Source: Oscillospiraceae bacterium
Lineage (GTDB): Bacteria > Bacillota > Clostridia > Saccharofermentanales > Saccharofermentanaceae
Assembly: GCA_902787975.1 (NCBI GenBank)
Contig: CADAIP010000003.1
Span: 1-64,000, forward strand
Direction of reading: 5' to 3'
Length of the DNA stretch: 64,000 nucleotides
This document shows positions 44,245 to 52,080 of this stretch, in pieces (the first letter of the stretch is position 1; every line of letters begins with the position of its first letter). Below the pieces are notes generated by a model. The model was not told the DNA's origin and made no database searches. It saw only the letters and a program-made list of their open reading frames with translations. Both the position numbers and the translations under genes were made by a program.

Positions 44245-45169
44245 AGTGTGCAATACATACAGTCTTAATGATCTGCCTCTTGGAACAAAGGGAAGAGTTT
44301 TGGCGCTCGGCATGTTCGACGGCCTTCATATGGGCCACCTCGACATAATCAAAAAAGCTGTTTCAGTAGCTGAAAGAGACGGGCTTACTTCAACTGTCCA
44401 GACGTTCAGGAATCTTTTCAAGCAGGACGGCAAGACGCTTTATACTCCGGCCGAAAGATTAAAGCTTGTAAGTCAGACAGGTGCTGACGAGCTTCTGGTA
44501 TTGGATTTTGATGAAGTTAAGGACATGGAGCCGGAAGATTACTTAAGAAACATCCTGCTTTACCGTTGTATTGCCGATACGCTCATCATGGGCGAGGATT
44601 ACAGATTCGGCAAAGACGCAAAAGGCGATGTTGCCATGATAAAAGCATTTGCAAAGGAAAACAATATAAGAGTTATCGTTGTTAAGGATCATCTGCTTGA
44701 AGGCACGGACAAAAAGATATCTACGACATGGCTCAGGGATGCGCTCTCTGAAGGTGATGCCGATATTGCAAGAGACCTGTGCGGCGGAAGAGATTACGTT
44801 TATTCCGGCAGATGTGTTCAGGGTAAGCAGATGGGCAGGCAGATGGGATTCCCGACAGCCAACATCATCGTGCCTGAAGATAAGTTTGTCGTAAGAAGAG
44901 GCGTATACGTATCGCGCGTCAGTTTGGGAAAAAGAACTCTTTACGGCGTAACCAATATCGGCAGAAGACCAACGCTGGAAGATGCCGTAAACGATGTTGT
45001 CGAGACATTTATTTTCGACTTTGACGAAGATATCTACGGTGCTGATCTTGAGATCGGTCTCATGCACTTCTTAAGGCCCGAGTCGAAGATGACTTCCAAG
45101 GAAGAGCTTATAAATGCCGTAAACCTTAATAAGGAACAGGCTTTGGAATACATAAAAAACCACACTTAA
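44237..45169 (+). CDS. ribF: Bifunctional riboflavin kinase / FAD synthetase
   Basis: The 310-residue product has an N-terminal nucleotidyltransferase domain with ALGMFDGLHMGHLDI and LIMGEDYRFGKDAKGD. The C-terminal flavokinase domain has GKQMGRQMGFPTANI and YGVTNIGRRPT. It turns riboflavin into FMN and then FAD. It ends the nusA-infB-truB-ribF supercluster. The 99-bp gap to lgt probably holds the lgt promoter, but I see no convincing -35/-10 pair. Confidence 0.93.
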   Translation: MIKVCNTYSLNDLPLGTKGRVLALGMFDGLHMGHLDIIKKAVSVAERDGLTSTVQTFRNLFKQDGKTLYTPAERLKLVSQTGADELLVLDFDEVKDMEPEDYLRNILLYRCIADTLIMGEDYRFGKDAKGDVAMIKAFAKENNIRVIVVKDHLLEGTDKKISTTWLRDALSEGDADIARDLCGGRDYVYSGRCVQGKQMGRQMGFPTANIIVPEDKFVVRRGVYVSRVSLGKRTLYGVTNIGRRPTLEDAVNDVVETFIFDFDEDIYGADLEIGLMHFLRPESKMTSKEELINAVNLNKEQALEYIKNHT

Positions 45170-45268
45170 ACCGCAAAAAAGAAGTGCCGAAAGTTATATA
45201 CTTCGTTTTGTGGTAATATATCAGGGATTTACTGACCCTTATTAAAAGGGCAGGGAGGATAAGGAAAC

Positions 45269-46159
45269 ATGATAAATTACGTTGATGTTAAGTTCCCGGG
45301 ACTGGGATGGACACTGAATGTTAATCCGGTTGCATTTACCATCGGAAGCATTGAGGTTTACTGGTACGGTCTCCTGATAGCTGCTGCGCTTGTGTTGAGC
45401 GTTATCCTGGCTGTTAAGCAGGCCAAGAGCCTGAAGTTTCCTGAGGGACTTGTTTACGATACGATCCTTATGATCATTCCCTGTGCGATCATCGGCGCAA
45501 GAGCTTATTTCGTCGCATGCAACTGGGATTACTATGGCAAGAACTTAAAGGCCATCTTTGACTTAAGATCCGGCGGACTTGCAATTTACGGCGGTGTCAT
45601 CCTCGTATTCATCGGCGGCATCGTTATGTGCCGTGTCAGAAAGATCCCTTTCATGGAACTCGCTGATTACTGCGTTGTTTATCTGCCTCTGGGTCAGGCT
45701 ATCGGAAGATGGGGCAACTTCTTTAATCAGGAGTGCTTCGGTACTACAACAACGCTTCCCTGGGGTATGACAAGTTCTACAATCCAGAGCTACCTTGAGA
45801 CAGAATGCCCGAATCTCGTATCAACAATGCCCGTTCATCCGACATTTTTATATGAGTCACTCGCAGATCTCGCTATCTTCTTTATCCTGCTTTATATCAG
45901 AAAGCGTTCGAAGATCCCTTTCGAGACTTCATGCGCATATTTCGCACTTTACGGAACAGCAAGATTCTTTATCGAAGGCATGAGAACGGATTCTCTTTAT
46001 ATCGGTCATACGAGCATCAGAATCTCACAGCTTCTCTCTTTGATCTTTGTCATTGCTGCCCTCATTTATATTGCATATGCAAGAACCAAGAGATTCGAGA
46101 AGAAGGGTTTCCCCAAGAAGCTCTTTGCAGAAGAGACATCAGGAGAAGGTAAGAAGTAA
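45269..46159 (+). CDS. lgt: Prolipoprotein diacylglyceryl transferase
   Basis: The 296-residue membrane enzyme has about seven TM segments. It has VYWYGLLIAAALV near the N-terminus, CAIIGARAYFVACNW, the signature GQAIGRWGNFFNQECFG, and HPTFLYESL. It moves diacylglycerol from phosphatidylglycerol to the lipobox Cys of prolipoproteins; the BMP-family lipoprotein at 16315 is a likely client. GGGAGGATAAGGA precedes ATG 45269. The next gene, rodA, starts 2 nt after its stop. Confidence 0.94.
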   Translation: MINYVDVKFPGLGWTLNVNPVAFTIGSIEVYWYGLLIAAALVLSVILAVKQAKSLKFPEGLVYDTILMIIPCAIIGARAYFVACNWDYYGKNLKAIFDLRSGGLAIYGGVILVFIGGIVMCRVRKIPFMELADYCVVYLPLGQAIGRWGNFFNQECFGTTTTLPWGMTSSTIQSYLETECPNLVSTMPVHPTFLYESLADLAIFFILLYIRKRSKIPFETSCAYFALYGTARFFIEGMRTDSLYIGHTSIRISQLLSLIFVIAALIYIAYARTKRFEKKGFPKKLFAEETSGEGKK

Positions 46160-46161
46160 TA

Positions 46162-47286
46162 ATGGATAAGGCTGGTTCCGGCGTTGTTAGACTTCGCGGG
46201 AAAGACGGTCTTAAGACCGTCGACTATTATCTTGTCGTGCCCGTGCTGGCAATGACGATAATCGGCCTTTATGTTCTTCAGAAAGTTCTTTCAAAAGGTT
46301 ATGCCGCATATCCCGGTAACTACTACAGACAGATAGTTGCCACAGTAGGCGGTATCGTCGGCGCTCTCGTCATCAGTTTGCTTGATGAACATCTGCTTAA
46401 GATCGTCGGACGAATCTTATATGCGGCTTCGCTTTTTCTTTTGATCCTTGTACCTATCGACGGTTATTCATTGGCTGCATCCTGGGGTGCTGACTCGTGG
46501 CTCAATCTTCCTATCATCGGTAACTTCCAGCCTTCTGAGCTTGCCAAGCTCGGACTCATCATGATGGCGGCTGATATTTTCGAGTCGATGCACAACAAGG
46601 AATATACACTCCTTAAAGGCTTCGGCATCATGGCTGCAGTTTATGCGCCACCGATGCTCCTCATCCTTGCCCAGCCTGACTTCGGTACGGCGATGGTTAT
46701 CGTATTTACATTCGTATGCATGCTGTTTACATGGGGCGTAAGATACAGATACTTCCTTCTTGCGTTCTCATCCATCATCGTTATCGTTGTTCCTGCGGTA
46801 TGGTTCTTCTACTTAAAGCCCTATCAGAAGGACAGAATTCTGTCACTCGTTTTCCAGGGATCAGACCCGCGTTCGGAGTATAACCTGATGCAGTCTAAAG
46901 CTGCCATCGCATCCGGCGGTCTTACCGGAAACCACACGGGAATCCTTACGAGCGTTCCGGTTAAGGAGAGCGACTTTATTTTCGCAGCCATATCAGAACA
47001 CATGGGATTCATCGGCACGACAGCCGTCATTATCCTTGCGTTCTTCTTCCTGTGCAGATGCCTTTACGTTGCGGCCAAGGTTCCTTCCAAATCTGCTTCG
47101 TACATGCTGACGGGATTTACCGGATATTTCGCATTCCATTACATCGAAAACATGGGCATGGCAGTAGGACTTCTTCCCATCACGGGCATCCCGCTTCCAT
47201 TTATCAGTTACGGAGGCACGGCCATGCTGATCAATTATCTTGCATTCGGGGTTATACTCAATATTTCAATGTCGCGGAATACCTGA
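46162..47286 (+). CDS. rodA: SEDS-family glycosyltransferase RodA
   Basis: The 374-residue polytopic protein of the RodA/FtsW/SpoVE family has about ten TM helices. It has GADSWLNLPIIGNFQPSELAK, ILAQPDFGTAMVI, the catalytic-loop region SDFIFAAISEHMGFIG, and GIPLPFISYGGTAML. It polymerises peptidoglycan with a class B PBP. RodA (elongation) is favoured because a separate FtsW sits in the division cluster at 57651, but no mreBCD is adjacent. It is followed 17 nt later by the GH32-fructokinase gene. Confidence 0.88.
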   Translation: MDKAGSGVVRLRGKDGLKTVDYYLVVPVLAMTIIGLYVLQKVLSKGYAAYPGNYYRQIVATVGGIVGALVISLLDEHLLKIVGRILYAASLFLLILVPIDGYSLAASWGADSWLNLPIIGNFQPSELAKLGLIMMAADIFESMHNKEYTLLKGFGIMAAVYAPPMLLILAQPDFGTAMVIVFTFVCMLFTWGVRYRYFLLAFSSIIVIVVPAVWFFYLKPYQKDRILSLVFQGSDPRSEYNLMQSKAAIASGGLTGNHTGILTSVPVKESDFIFAAISEHMGFIGTTAVIILAFFFLCRCLYVAAKVPSKSASYMLTGFTGYFAFHYIENMGMAVGLLPITGIPLPFISYGGTAMLINYLAFGVILNISMSRNT

Positions 47287-47303
47287 CGTCAGGAGGATTT
47301 GTC

Positions 47304-49571
47304 ATGAAGGGTAAGTGGAGACAGAATCTTCATATCGAACCGCCGGAAGGCTGGATGAACGACCCGAACGGACTGTGCTTTTTTGACGGCTTTTATCACG
47401 TTTATTTCCAATATTCGCCTGGCACTCCCAATGGTGAGAGCACAAGACGTTGGGGCCACTATGTAAGTCCCGATCTGCTCTCGTGGAAATACAAAGGCAT
47501 CGTTCTTGATGCCGACCTTCCTGAAGACAAGGACGGAGTATTCTCCGGTTCTGCCGTGACGTTCGGAGATCATGTTGAATTCTTCTATACAGGCAACGTA
47601 ATGGAAGACGGTGATTACGATTATGTTCTTGAAGGACGCGGTGCGAATGTGATACATGTCACTTCTTCTGACGGTTATGAGATTTCATCTAAAAAAGTCC
47701 TTCTCAGAAACAGTGATTATCCTTCGTTCTGTTCATGCCATGTCAGAGACCCCAAAGTAAGTTTTGAAGACGGTGTTTATAAGATGGTTCTCGGAGCGAG
47801 AACTGTTGACGATAAAGGATGCGTTCTTCTTTATGAAGGTAAGGACATTGATTCCTTTGAATACAAAGGCTGCCTTACTGCTCCTGATATGGGCTACATG
47901 TGGGAGTGTCCTGACATGTTTGAATTGGAAGGCAGAAAGTTCCTGGCTTTTTGTCCGCAGGGAATCCCTCAAGGCGAATTCAGATTTCAGAATATATTTC
48001 AAAGCGGATACTATACATTTAACGGCGATGCCCTTGATGGTTTTGAAGAACTTGATTACGGTTTTGATTTTTATGCGCCGCAGACTTTTGCACTTCCTGA
48101 CGGAAGAAGACTTCTTATCGGATGGATGGGCATAGGTGATGATTCATATTCTAATCCCACTGTTGAACTTGGCTGGCAGCATTGTCTGACGCTGCCGCGC
48201 GAATTAAGTGTCGGAAGTGACGGTGTGTTATTGCAGAATCCTATCCGCGAATTATCTTCATTGAAGAAGAATACAAAGAATGTCGGTGGCGAAGCCTGGG
48301 AAGGACTTCCGTTTGAAGTCAATGCATCAGAGTTTGCGCCGGACTTTAAGCTTTCAGTATCAGGTGCGGAGATCACATGGAATAAGTCTGAAGGAGTATT
48401 CAGTCTGCATTTCACGAACGGAGAAGGTTATGGCAGAAAAGAGCGGAAGATAAAACTCGCTTCGCTTGATTCGCTCCGCATCATTGCAGATGTATCTTCA
48501 TTAGAAATATATATTAATGACGGCCGCTATGTCATGTCGACAAGATTCTATCCCGAATACCGTCAGGTAAAGATCGAAGTGAATGGTGCTTTGGCAACTG
48601 TTACTGCATTGAGACTGAATGACACCCTTGTTGCGATCGGCGAAGCGCTTATCGATTTTATTCCTGACAAGAAGGGCTGTGAGTTTTACGAAGTAGGTGC
48701 ATTCTCTCCTGCGGCAGGCGGCGCACCTGCCAATGTATGTGGAGCGTTTTCAAAACTCGGCGGCAAGTCGCGCATGATCACGCAGCTTGGATTAGATCCT
48801 TTCGGTGACATCATCACGAGAACCCTGAACGACGCAGGCGTAGATACTTCTTTTGTTTCTTATACATCTGCTGCCAATACGGCTCTTGCTTTTGTAAGCC
48901 AGACCAAAGAAGGCAAGAATACATATTCGTTCTACCGCAATCCGTCTGCCGACATGCTTTTCGATGCATCACAGGTAACAGGCGAGATGCTGGATAGCTG
49001 CTATGCACTTCATTTCTGCAGCGTGTCTCTGGGCGACTTCCCGATGAGAGATGCGCACCATGCGGCAGTCACCATAGCAAGAAGGCAGGGCGCGCTGATA
49101 AGCTTCGACCCCAATCTGAGATTCATGCTCTGGGATGACAAAGAAGAATTGAAGCGTGTAATTTGGGAATTCATTCCTGACTGCGACATAGTGAAGTTAT
49201 CAGATGAGGAACTTGAGTTCATTGCAGGAACCGCTTCGATCGATGAGGCACTGCCTGTTCTTTTTAAGGGTAACGTCAAGCTCGTGATACTTACGAAAGG
49301 CAAAGACGGAGCAGATGCTTACACTTCTTCGGGATGCGTTTCGTCTGTCAGTCCTGCTGTTAATGCGATCGATACTACCGGTGCGGGTGACGGATTCATA
49401 GGTTCGTTCCTGTGGAAGCTCAGATCGTCAGGTGTAGGGAAGGATAACTTCGCCGATTGTCCTCTGCCGGTAATCAAGGTATGTTTGGATTTTGCAAACC
49501 TCTTCAGTGCCATAAGCGTACAGCGGAAAGGCGCGATACCTTCGTATCCCGAATATAAGGAAATAAATTAA
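47304..49571 (+). CDS. Fused GH32 sucrose(-6-phosphate) hydrolase and PfkB fructokinase
   Basis: The 755-residue product joins two enzymes with almost no linker. Residues 1 to about 436 are GH32: WMNDPNG with nucleophile Asp20, RDP with Asp149, and EC with acid/base Glu201, then a beta-sandwich. Residues about 440-755 are a ribokinase-family kinase: VAIGEALIDFIPD, GGAPANV, and the GAGDGF motif with catalytic Asp696, of the fructokinase type. Cleavage of sucrose or sucrose-6-phosphate releases fructose, which the second domain would phosphorylate. AGGAGG at 47291-47296 fixes ATG 47304. No sucrose transporter is adjacent. Confidence 0.92.
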   Translation: MKGKWRQNLHIEPPEGWMNDPNGLCFFDGFYHVYFQYSPGTPNGESTRRWGHYVSPDLLSWKYKGIVLDADLPEDKDGVFSGSAVTFGDHVEFFYTGNVMEDGDYDYVLEGRGANVIHVTSSDGYEISSKKVLLRNSDYPSFCSCHVRDPKVSFEDGVYKMVLGARTVDDKGCVLLYEGKDIDSFEYKGCLTAPDMGYMWECPDMFELEGRKFLAFCPQGIPQGEFRFQNIFQSGYYTFNGDALDGFEELDYGFDFYAPQTFALPDGRRLLIGWMGIGDDSYSNPTVELGWQHCLTLPRELSVGSDGVLLQNPIRELSSLKKNTKNVGGEAWEGLPFEVNASEFAPDFKLSVSGAEITWNKSEGVFSLHFTNGEGYGRKERKIKLASLDSLRIIADVSSLEIYINDGRYVMSTRFYPEYRQVKIEVNGALATVTALRLNDTLVAIGEALIDFIPDKKGCEFYEVGAFSPAAGGAPANVCGAFSKLGGKSRMITQLGLDPFGDIITRTLNDAGVDTSFVSYTSAANTALAFVSQTKEGKNTYSFYRNPSADMLFDASQVTGEMLDSCYALHFCSVSLGDFPMRDAHHAAVTIARRQGALISFDPNLRFMLWDDKEELKRVIWEFIPDCDIVKLSDEELEFIAGTASIDEALPVLFKGNVKLVILTKGKDGADAYTSSGCVSSVSPAVNAIDTTGAGDGFIGSFLWKLRSSGVGKDNFADCPLPVIKVCLDFANLFSAISVQRKGAIPSYPEYKEIN

Positions 49572-49576
49572 TACTT

Positions 49577-49605
49577 TAAAGGCGGCTTTCATAGCCGCTT
49601 TTTTC
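49577..49605 (+). terminator. Intrinsic terminator of the GH32-fructokinase gene
   Basis: AAAGGCGGCT pairs with AGCCGCTTTT over TTCAT (49577-49602), followed by T residues. Confidence 0.85.
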
Positions 49606-49852
49606 TTGGAGTGCACCGGGAGGACACGTTTTTGGTCTGAATCGTGTCCTTTTATGACAATTTCCTCCACTTTTGTGTCACGGACGGAATCTGTGGCAAT
49701 GTCGTGGGATATTTGGTGCAAAGCGCTTCCGGAATCGCATGGCTATCCATACAGAAAACCGCTCAACTGTATGAGATTTTCGAAAAACGGGCGCGGCTGA
49801 AACGGCCTGGAAAAATTTTTTTACAAATTTCCGAAAAATTACAAAATTCCCC
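49606..49852. other. Non-coding stretch upstream of the mraZ promoter
   Basis: This stretch holds a second hairpin, AGGACACG (49621-49628) with CGTGTCCT (49643-49650), followed by TTT, probably a back-up terminator. The rest, to 49852, has no convincing gene or RNA. An open frame from 49644 crosses the mraZ promoter and is judged spurious. Confidence 0.55.
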
Positions 49853-49881
49853 TTGCATTAAAAGAATGTTACGAATAAAAT
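49853..49881 (+). promoter_or_regulatory. Candidate promoter of the mraZ division cluster
   Basis: TTGCAT (49853-49858) and TAAAAT (49876-49881) have a 17-bp spacer. The start near 49888 coincides with the first candidate MraZ box. Confidence 0.6.
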
Positions 49882-49889
49882 ACAACTGT

Positions 49890-49936
49890 GTGGTGATTTG
49901 GGGAGAAAATTCCCATAATGGTGGAGGAAAGTGGCT
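49890..49936 (+). promoter_or_regulatory. Candidate MraZ-binding repeats
   Basis: GTGG-like hexamers occur at about 10-bp steps: GTGGTG (49890), GGGGAG (49900), GTGGAG (49921) and GTGGCT (49931), with one position skipped. MraZ of other bacteria binds short G-rich direct repeats one turn apart in its own promoter region and represses the dcw cluster. Confidence 0.5.
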
Positions 49937-49993
49937 GATTTCAGCAATGATACCCTCCAAACCTCGCAAATTCAAGCTTGTAAGAGACTCAGA

Positions 49994-50425
49994 ATGAGAG
50001 ACATTAAGAAAGTAGACGCTAAAGGAAGATTCTTTATTCCTTCAAAGCAAAAAGAATTGCTCGGCGCAGAGGTTGTAGTAACAAACAGCCTCGATGTCGG
50101 CTATTTGTGCGTTTACTCAAAGGATCATTTTGAGAATGTGGTAAAGCCCCAGCTTTCAAAGCTCAATACAATGGATGCCAATGCACGTAAGATCAAGAGA
50201 GTGATCATTGGTGAGGCTTGTGAAGTCAGCGTTGATTCACAGGGCCGAATTTCCGTTAACAGCGAGCTCTGGGACAGGATCGGTGCTAAACCGGGTGATG
50301 AAATCTGCGTTTTTAATGACGACGGTAAATTAGATATATGTACAAAGAATTTCTATGACAACGAAGATCACGACTTAAGCGGCATAGAAGGATTGGAGAC
50401 GAAGTATTATGTTGAAGGTCTCTGA
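49994..50425 (+). CDS. mraZ: Transcriptional regulator MraZ
   Basis: The 143-residue product has two AbrB/SpoVT-like halves: KKVDAKGRFFIPSKQKELLG in the first, and VSVDSQGRISVNSELWD in the second. MraZ forms a ring and represses its own operon. ATG 49994 fits the family N-terminus but has a weak ribosome binding site. GTG 49931 has GGAGG just upstream (spacing 3) and would add 21 residues, but it lies within the candidate MraZ boxes. It overlaps rsmH by 17 bp. Confidence 0.85.
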   Translation: MRDIKKVDAKGRFFIPSKQKELLGAEVVVTNSLDVGYLCVYSKDHFENVVKPQLSKLNTMDANARKIKRVIIGEACEVSVDSQGRISVNSELWDRIGAKPGDEICVFNDDGKLDICTKNFYDNEDHDLSGIEGLETKYYVEGL

Positions 50426-51377
50426 TTTTGACCACATCCCGGTATTGCTCTATCAGACGGTTGACGCACTTAACGTCAGACCCGGTGGAATCTACGTCGA
50501 TTGCACGGCAGGCGGCGGAAGCCACAGCGCTGAGATTGCACGCAGAATGAAGGGGCAGGGAATCCTTGTCTCGATAGATAAGGATGATGCAGCTCTTGCA
50601 GCATGCATGGAGAGAAGAGAGGCGTTTGCAGGCATTGACTGGATGCCCGTTAAATCAGACTACAAGGATATCGATGATATTATCCGTAGTCTTAAGATCG
50701 GCAAGGTCGACGGCATTATGGCGGATCTCGGTGTCTCATCATATCAGCTTGATACAGCTGAAAGAGGATTCTCATATATGAAGAACGGTCCTTTGGATAT
50801 GAGAATGGATCCTAACGAATGGCTCACAGCTGCTGAAGTCGTTAACAGATATTCGAGAGATGATCTCGAGAGGATCTTCAGAGAATACGGTGAAGAGCAT
50901 CACGCAGGAAGAATTGCAGACGGCATCGTCGAGAGAAGAAGAACAAAGCCTTTCTCAAGAACGACAGAACTCGCTGCAGCTATTAAGGAATATATGCCGG
51001 GTCACGGAAGAGGTGAGGACCAGCATCCCGCCAAGAGATGTTTCCAGGCTATCAGAATCGAAGTAAACCACGAGCTCGACGGTCTTGAATCACTTCTTCA
51101 GGACGGAATCAGAAAGCTCAAACCGGGCGGAAGAATGGCGATCATCTCATTCCATTCGCTCGAAGACAGGATCGTAAAAGAAGCGTTCAGAACGGCAGAA
51201 AGTCCGTGCACATGTCCGAGAGATTTCCCTGTGTGTGTCTGCGGCAAGAAGTCACTCGGAACGGTATTGACCAAAAAGCCTATCGAACCGACACAGGAAG
51301 AGATCGATATCAACCCGAGAGCAAGAAGTTCAAAACTCAGGGTATTCGAGAGAAACGATAACGAACAGTACAACTAA
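50409..51377 (+). CDS. rsmH: 16S rRNA (cytosine(1402)-N4)-methyltransferase
   Basis: The 322-residue product has FDHIPVLLYQTVDAL at the start, the SAM-binding VDCTAGGGSHS, MADLGVSSYQLD, GPLDMRMD, KRCFQAIRIEVNHEL and AIISFHSLEDRIVK. It N4-methylates C1402 in the decoding centre. The start overlaps the mraZ end by 17 bp, the normal mraZ-rsmH arrangement. Confidence 0.95.
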   Translation: MLKVSDFDHIPVLLYQTVDALNVRPGGIYVDCTAGGGSHSAEIARRMKGQGILVSIDKDDAALAACMERREAFAGIDWMPVKSDYKDIDDIIRSLKIGKVDGIMADLGVSSYQLDTAERGFSYMKNGPLDMRMDPNEWLTAAEVVNRYSRDDLERIFREYGEEHHAGRIADGIVERRRTKPFSRTTELAAAIKEYMPGHGRGEDQHPAKRCFQAIRIEVNHELDGLESLLQDGIRKLKPGGRMAIISFHSLEDRIVKEAFRTAESPCTCPRDFPVCVCGKKSLGTVLTKKPIEPTQEEIDINPRARSSKLRVFERNDNEQYN

Positions 51378-51405
51378 TAAAAACAAAGGGTAAGTATATA
51401 AGGTA

Positions 51406-52080
51406 ATGGCAGTTAAGGTAACATCGAAAAGAAAAATAAAGAGCTTCGATGTGGGCGCAAACGATGAAGCGCTTAATGAAGTGCTGTCTGCCGGAAAGAC
51501 AAATCTTGTCTATAAGAACGGTGAAGTCTTACCTGACGTTGCTACCCTGATCGAAGACGAGCCCCTGATCATTGAGGAAAACCCCGTTGTATCTTACGAA
51601 GCAGTTCACGAAAGAACTGTTCAGTACGCAAAAGATCACGAGGACAAGAAGATGAGGCTCGAGAATAAAAAGAAGTCCAGAAGATTAACCGGAAGAAGAT
51701 TTTTCGAGACCATTATATCGATCGGTCTTGTTATCCTTTTAGGTTTCTTCGTAATGCTTCTTCTTTATCCTCAGACTGAGCTCTCTGAACTTGCAAGAGA
51801 CAACTCAAATCTTAAGGACCAGATCAACACTTTAAAGAGAGAAATCGTTAACGCGGAAGAGGAAGCAAACGGTATTGCGGACATGGATGTTATCCGTGCC
51901 CAGGCAATCGCGCTCGGAATGCAGGATCCTAACCAGAACCAGGTAATCAATCTTCCTATTCCGAATACGGATTCTCTCCGTACAAGAGCTAACTATAATT
52001 CAGACGGAATCGATGATGATGAACTGAACGATTCCAAGGATGCTTTGGCTGATTACTATGCAGCGCACCCCGATAAGTAA
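51406..52080 (+). CDS. ftsL: FtsL-like cell division protein
   Basis: The 224-residue bitopic protein has a long charged cytoplasmic part (1-100), a TM helix (about 104-125, TIISIGLVILLGFFVMLLLY) and a coiled coil (about 128-160, with LARDNSNLKDQINTLKREI). An acidic tail ends it. Position between rsmH and the class B PBP, together with the topology, identifies FtsL. The cytoplasmic region is longer than in most FtsL proteins. It overlaps the PBP frame at its end. Confidence 0.8.
   Translation: MAVKVTSKRKIKSFDVGANDEALNEVLSAGKTNLVYKNGEVLPDVATLIEDEPLIIEENPVVSYEAVHERTVQYAKDHEDKKMRLENKKKSRRLTGRRFFETIISIGLVILLGFFVMLLLYPQTELSELARDNSNLKDQINTLKREIVNAEEEANGIADMDVIRAQAIALGMQDPNQNQVINLPIPNTDSLRTRANYNSDGIDDDELNDSKDALADYYAAHPDK

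Noticed and set aside
47052..47303. Longer N-terminus for the GH32-fructokinase gene
   Set aside because: The extra 84 codons overlap rodA in another frame. AGGAGG and ATG 47304 fit the GH32 start.
49644..49997. 117-codon plus-strand frame upstream of mraZ
   Set aside because: It overlaps a hairpin, the mraZ promoter and the MraZ boxes, has no good ribosome binding site and matches no family.
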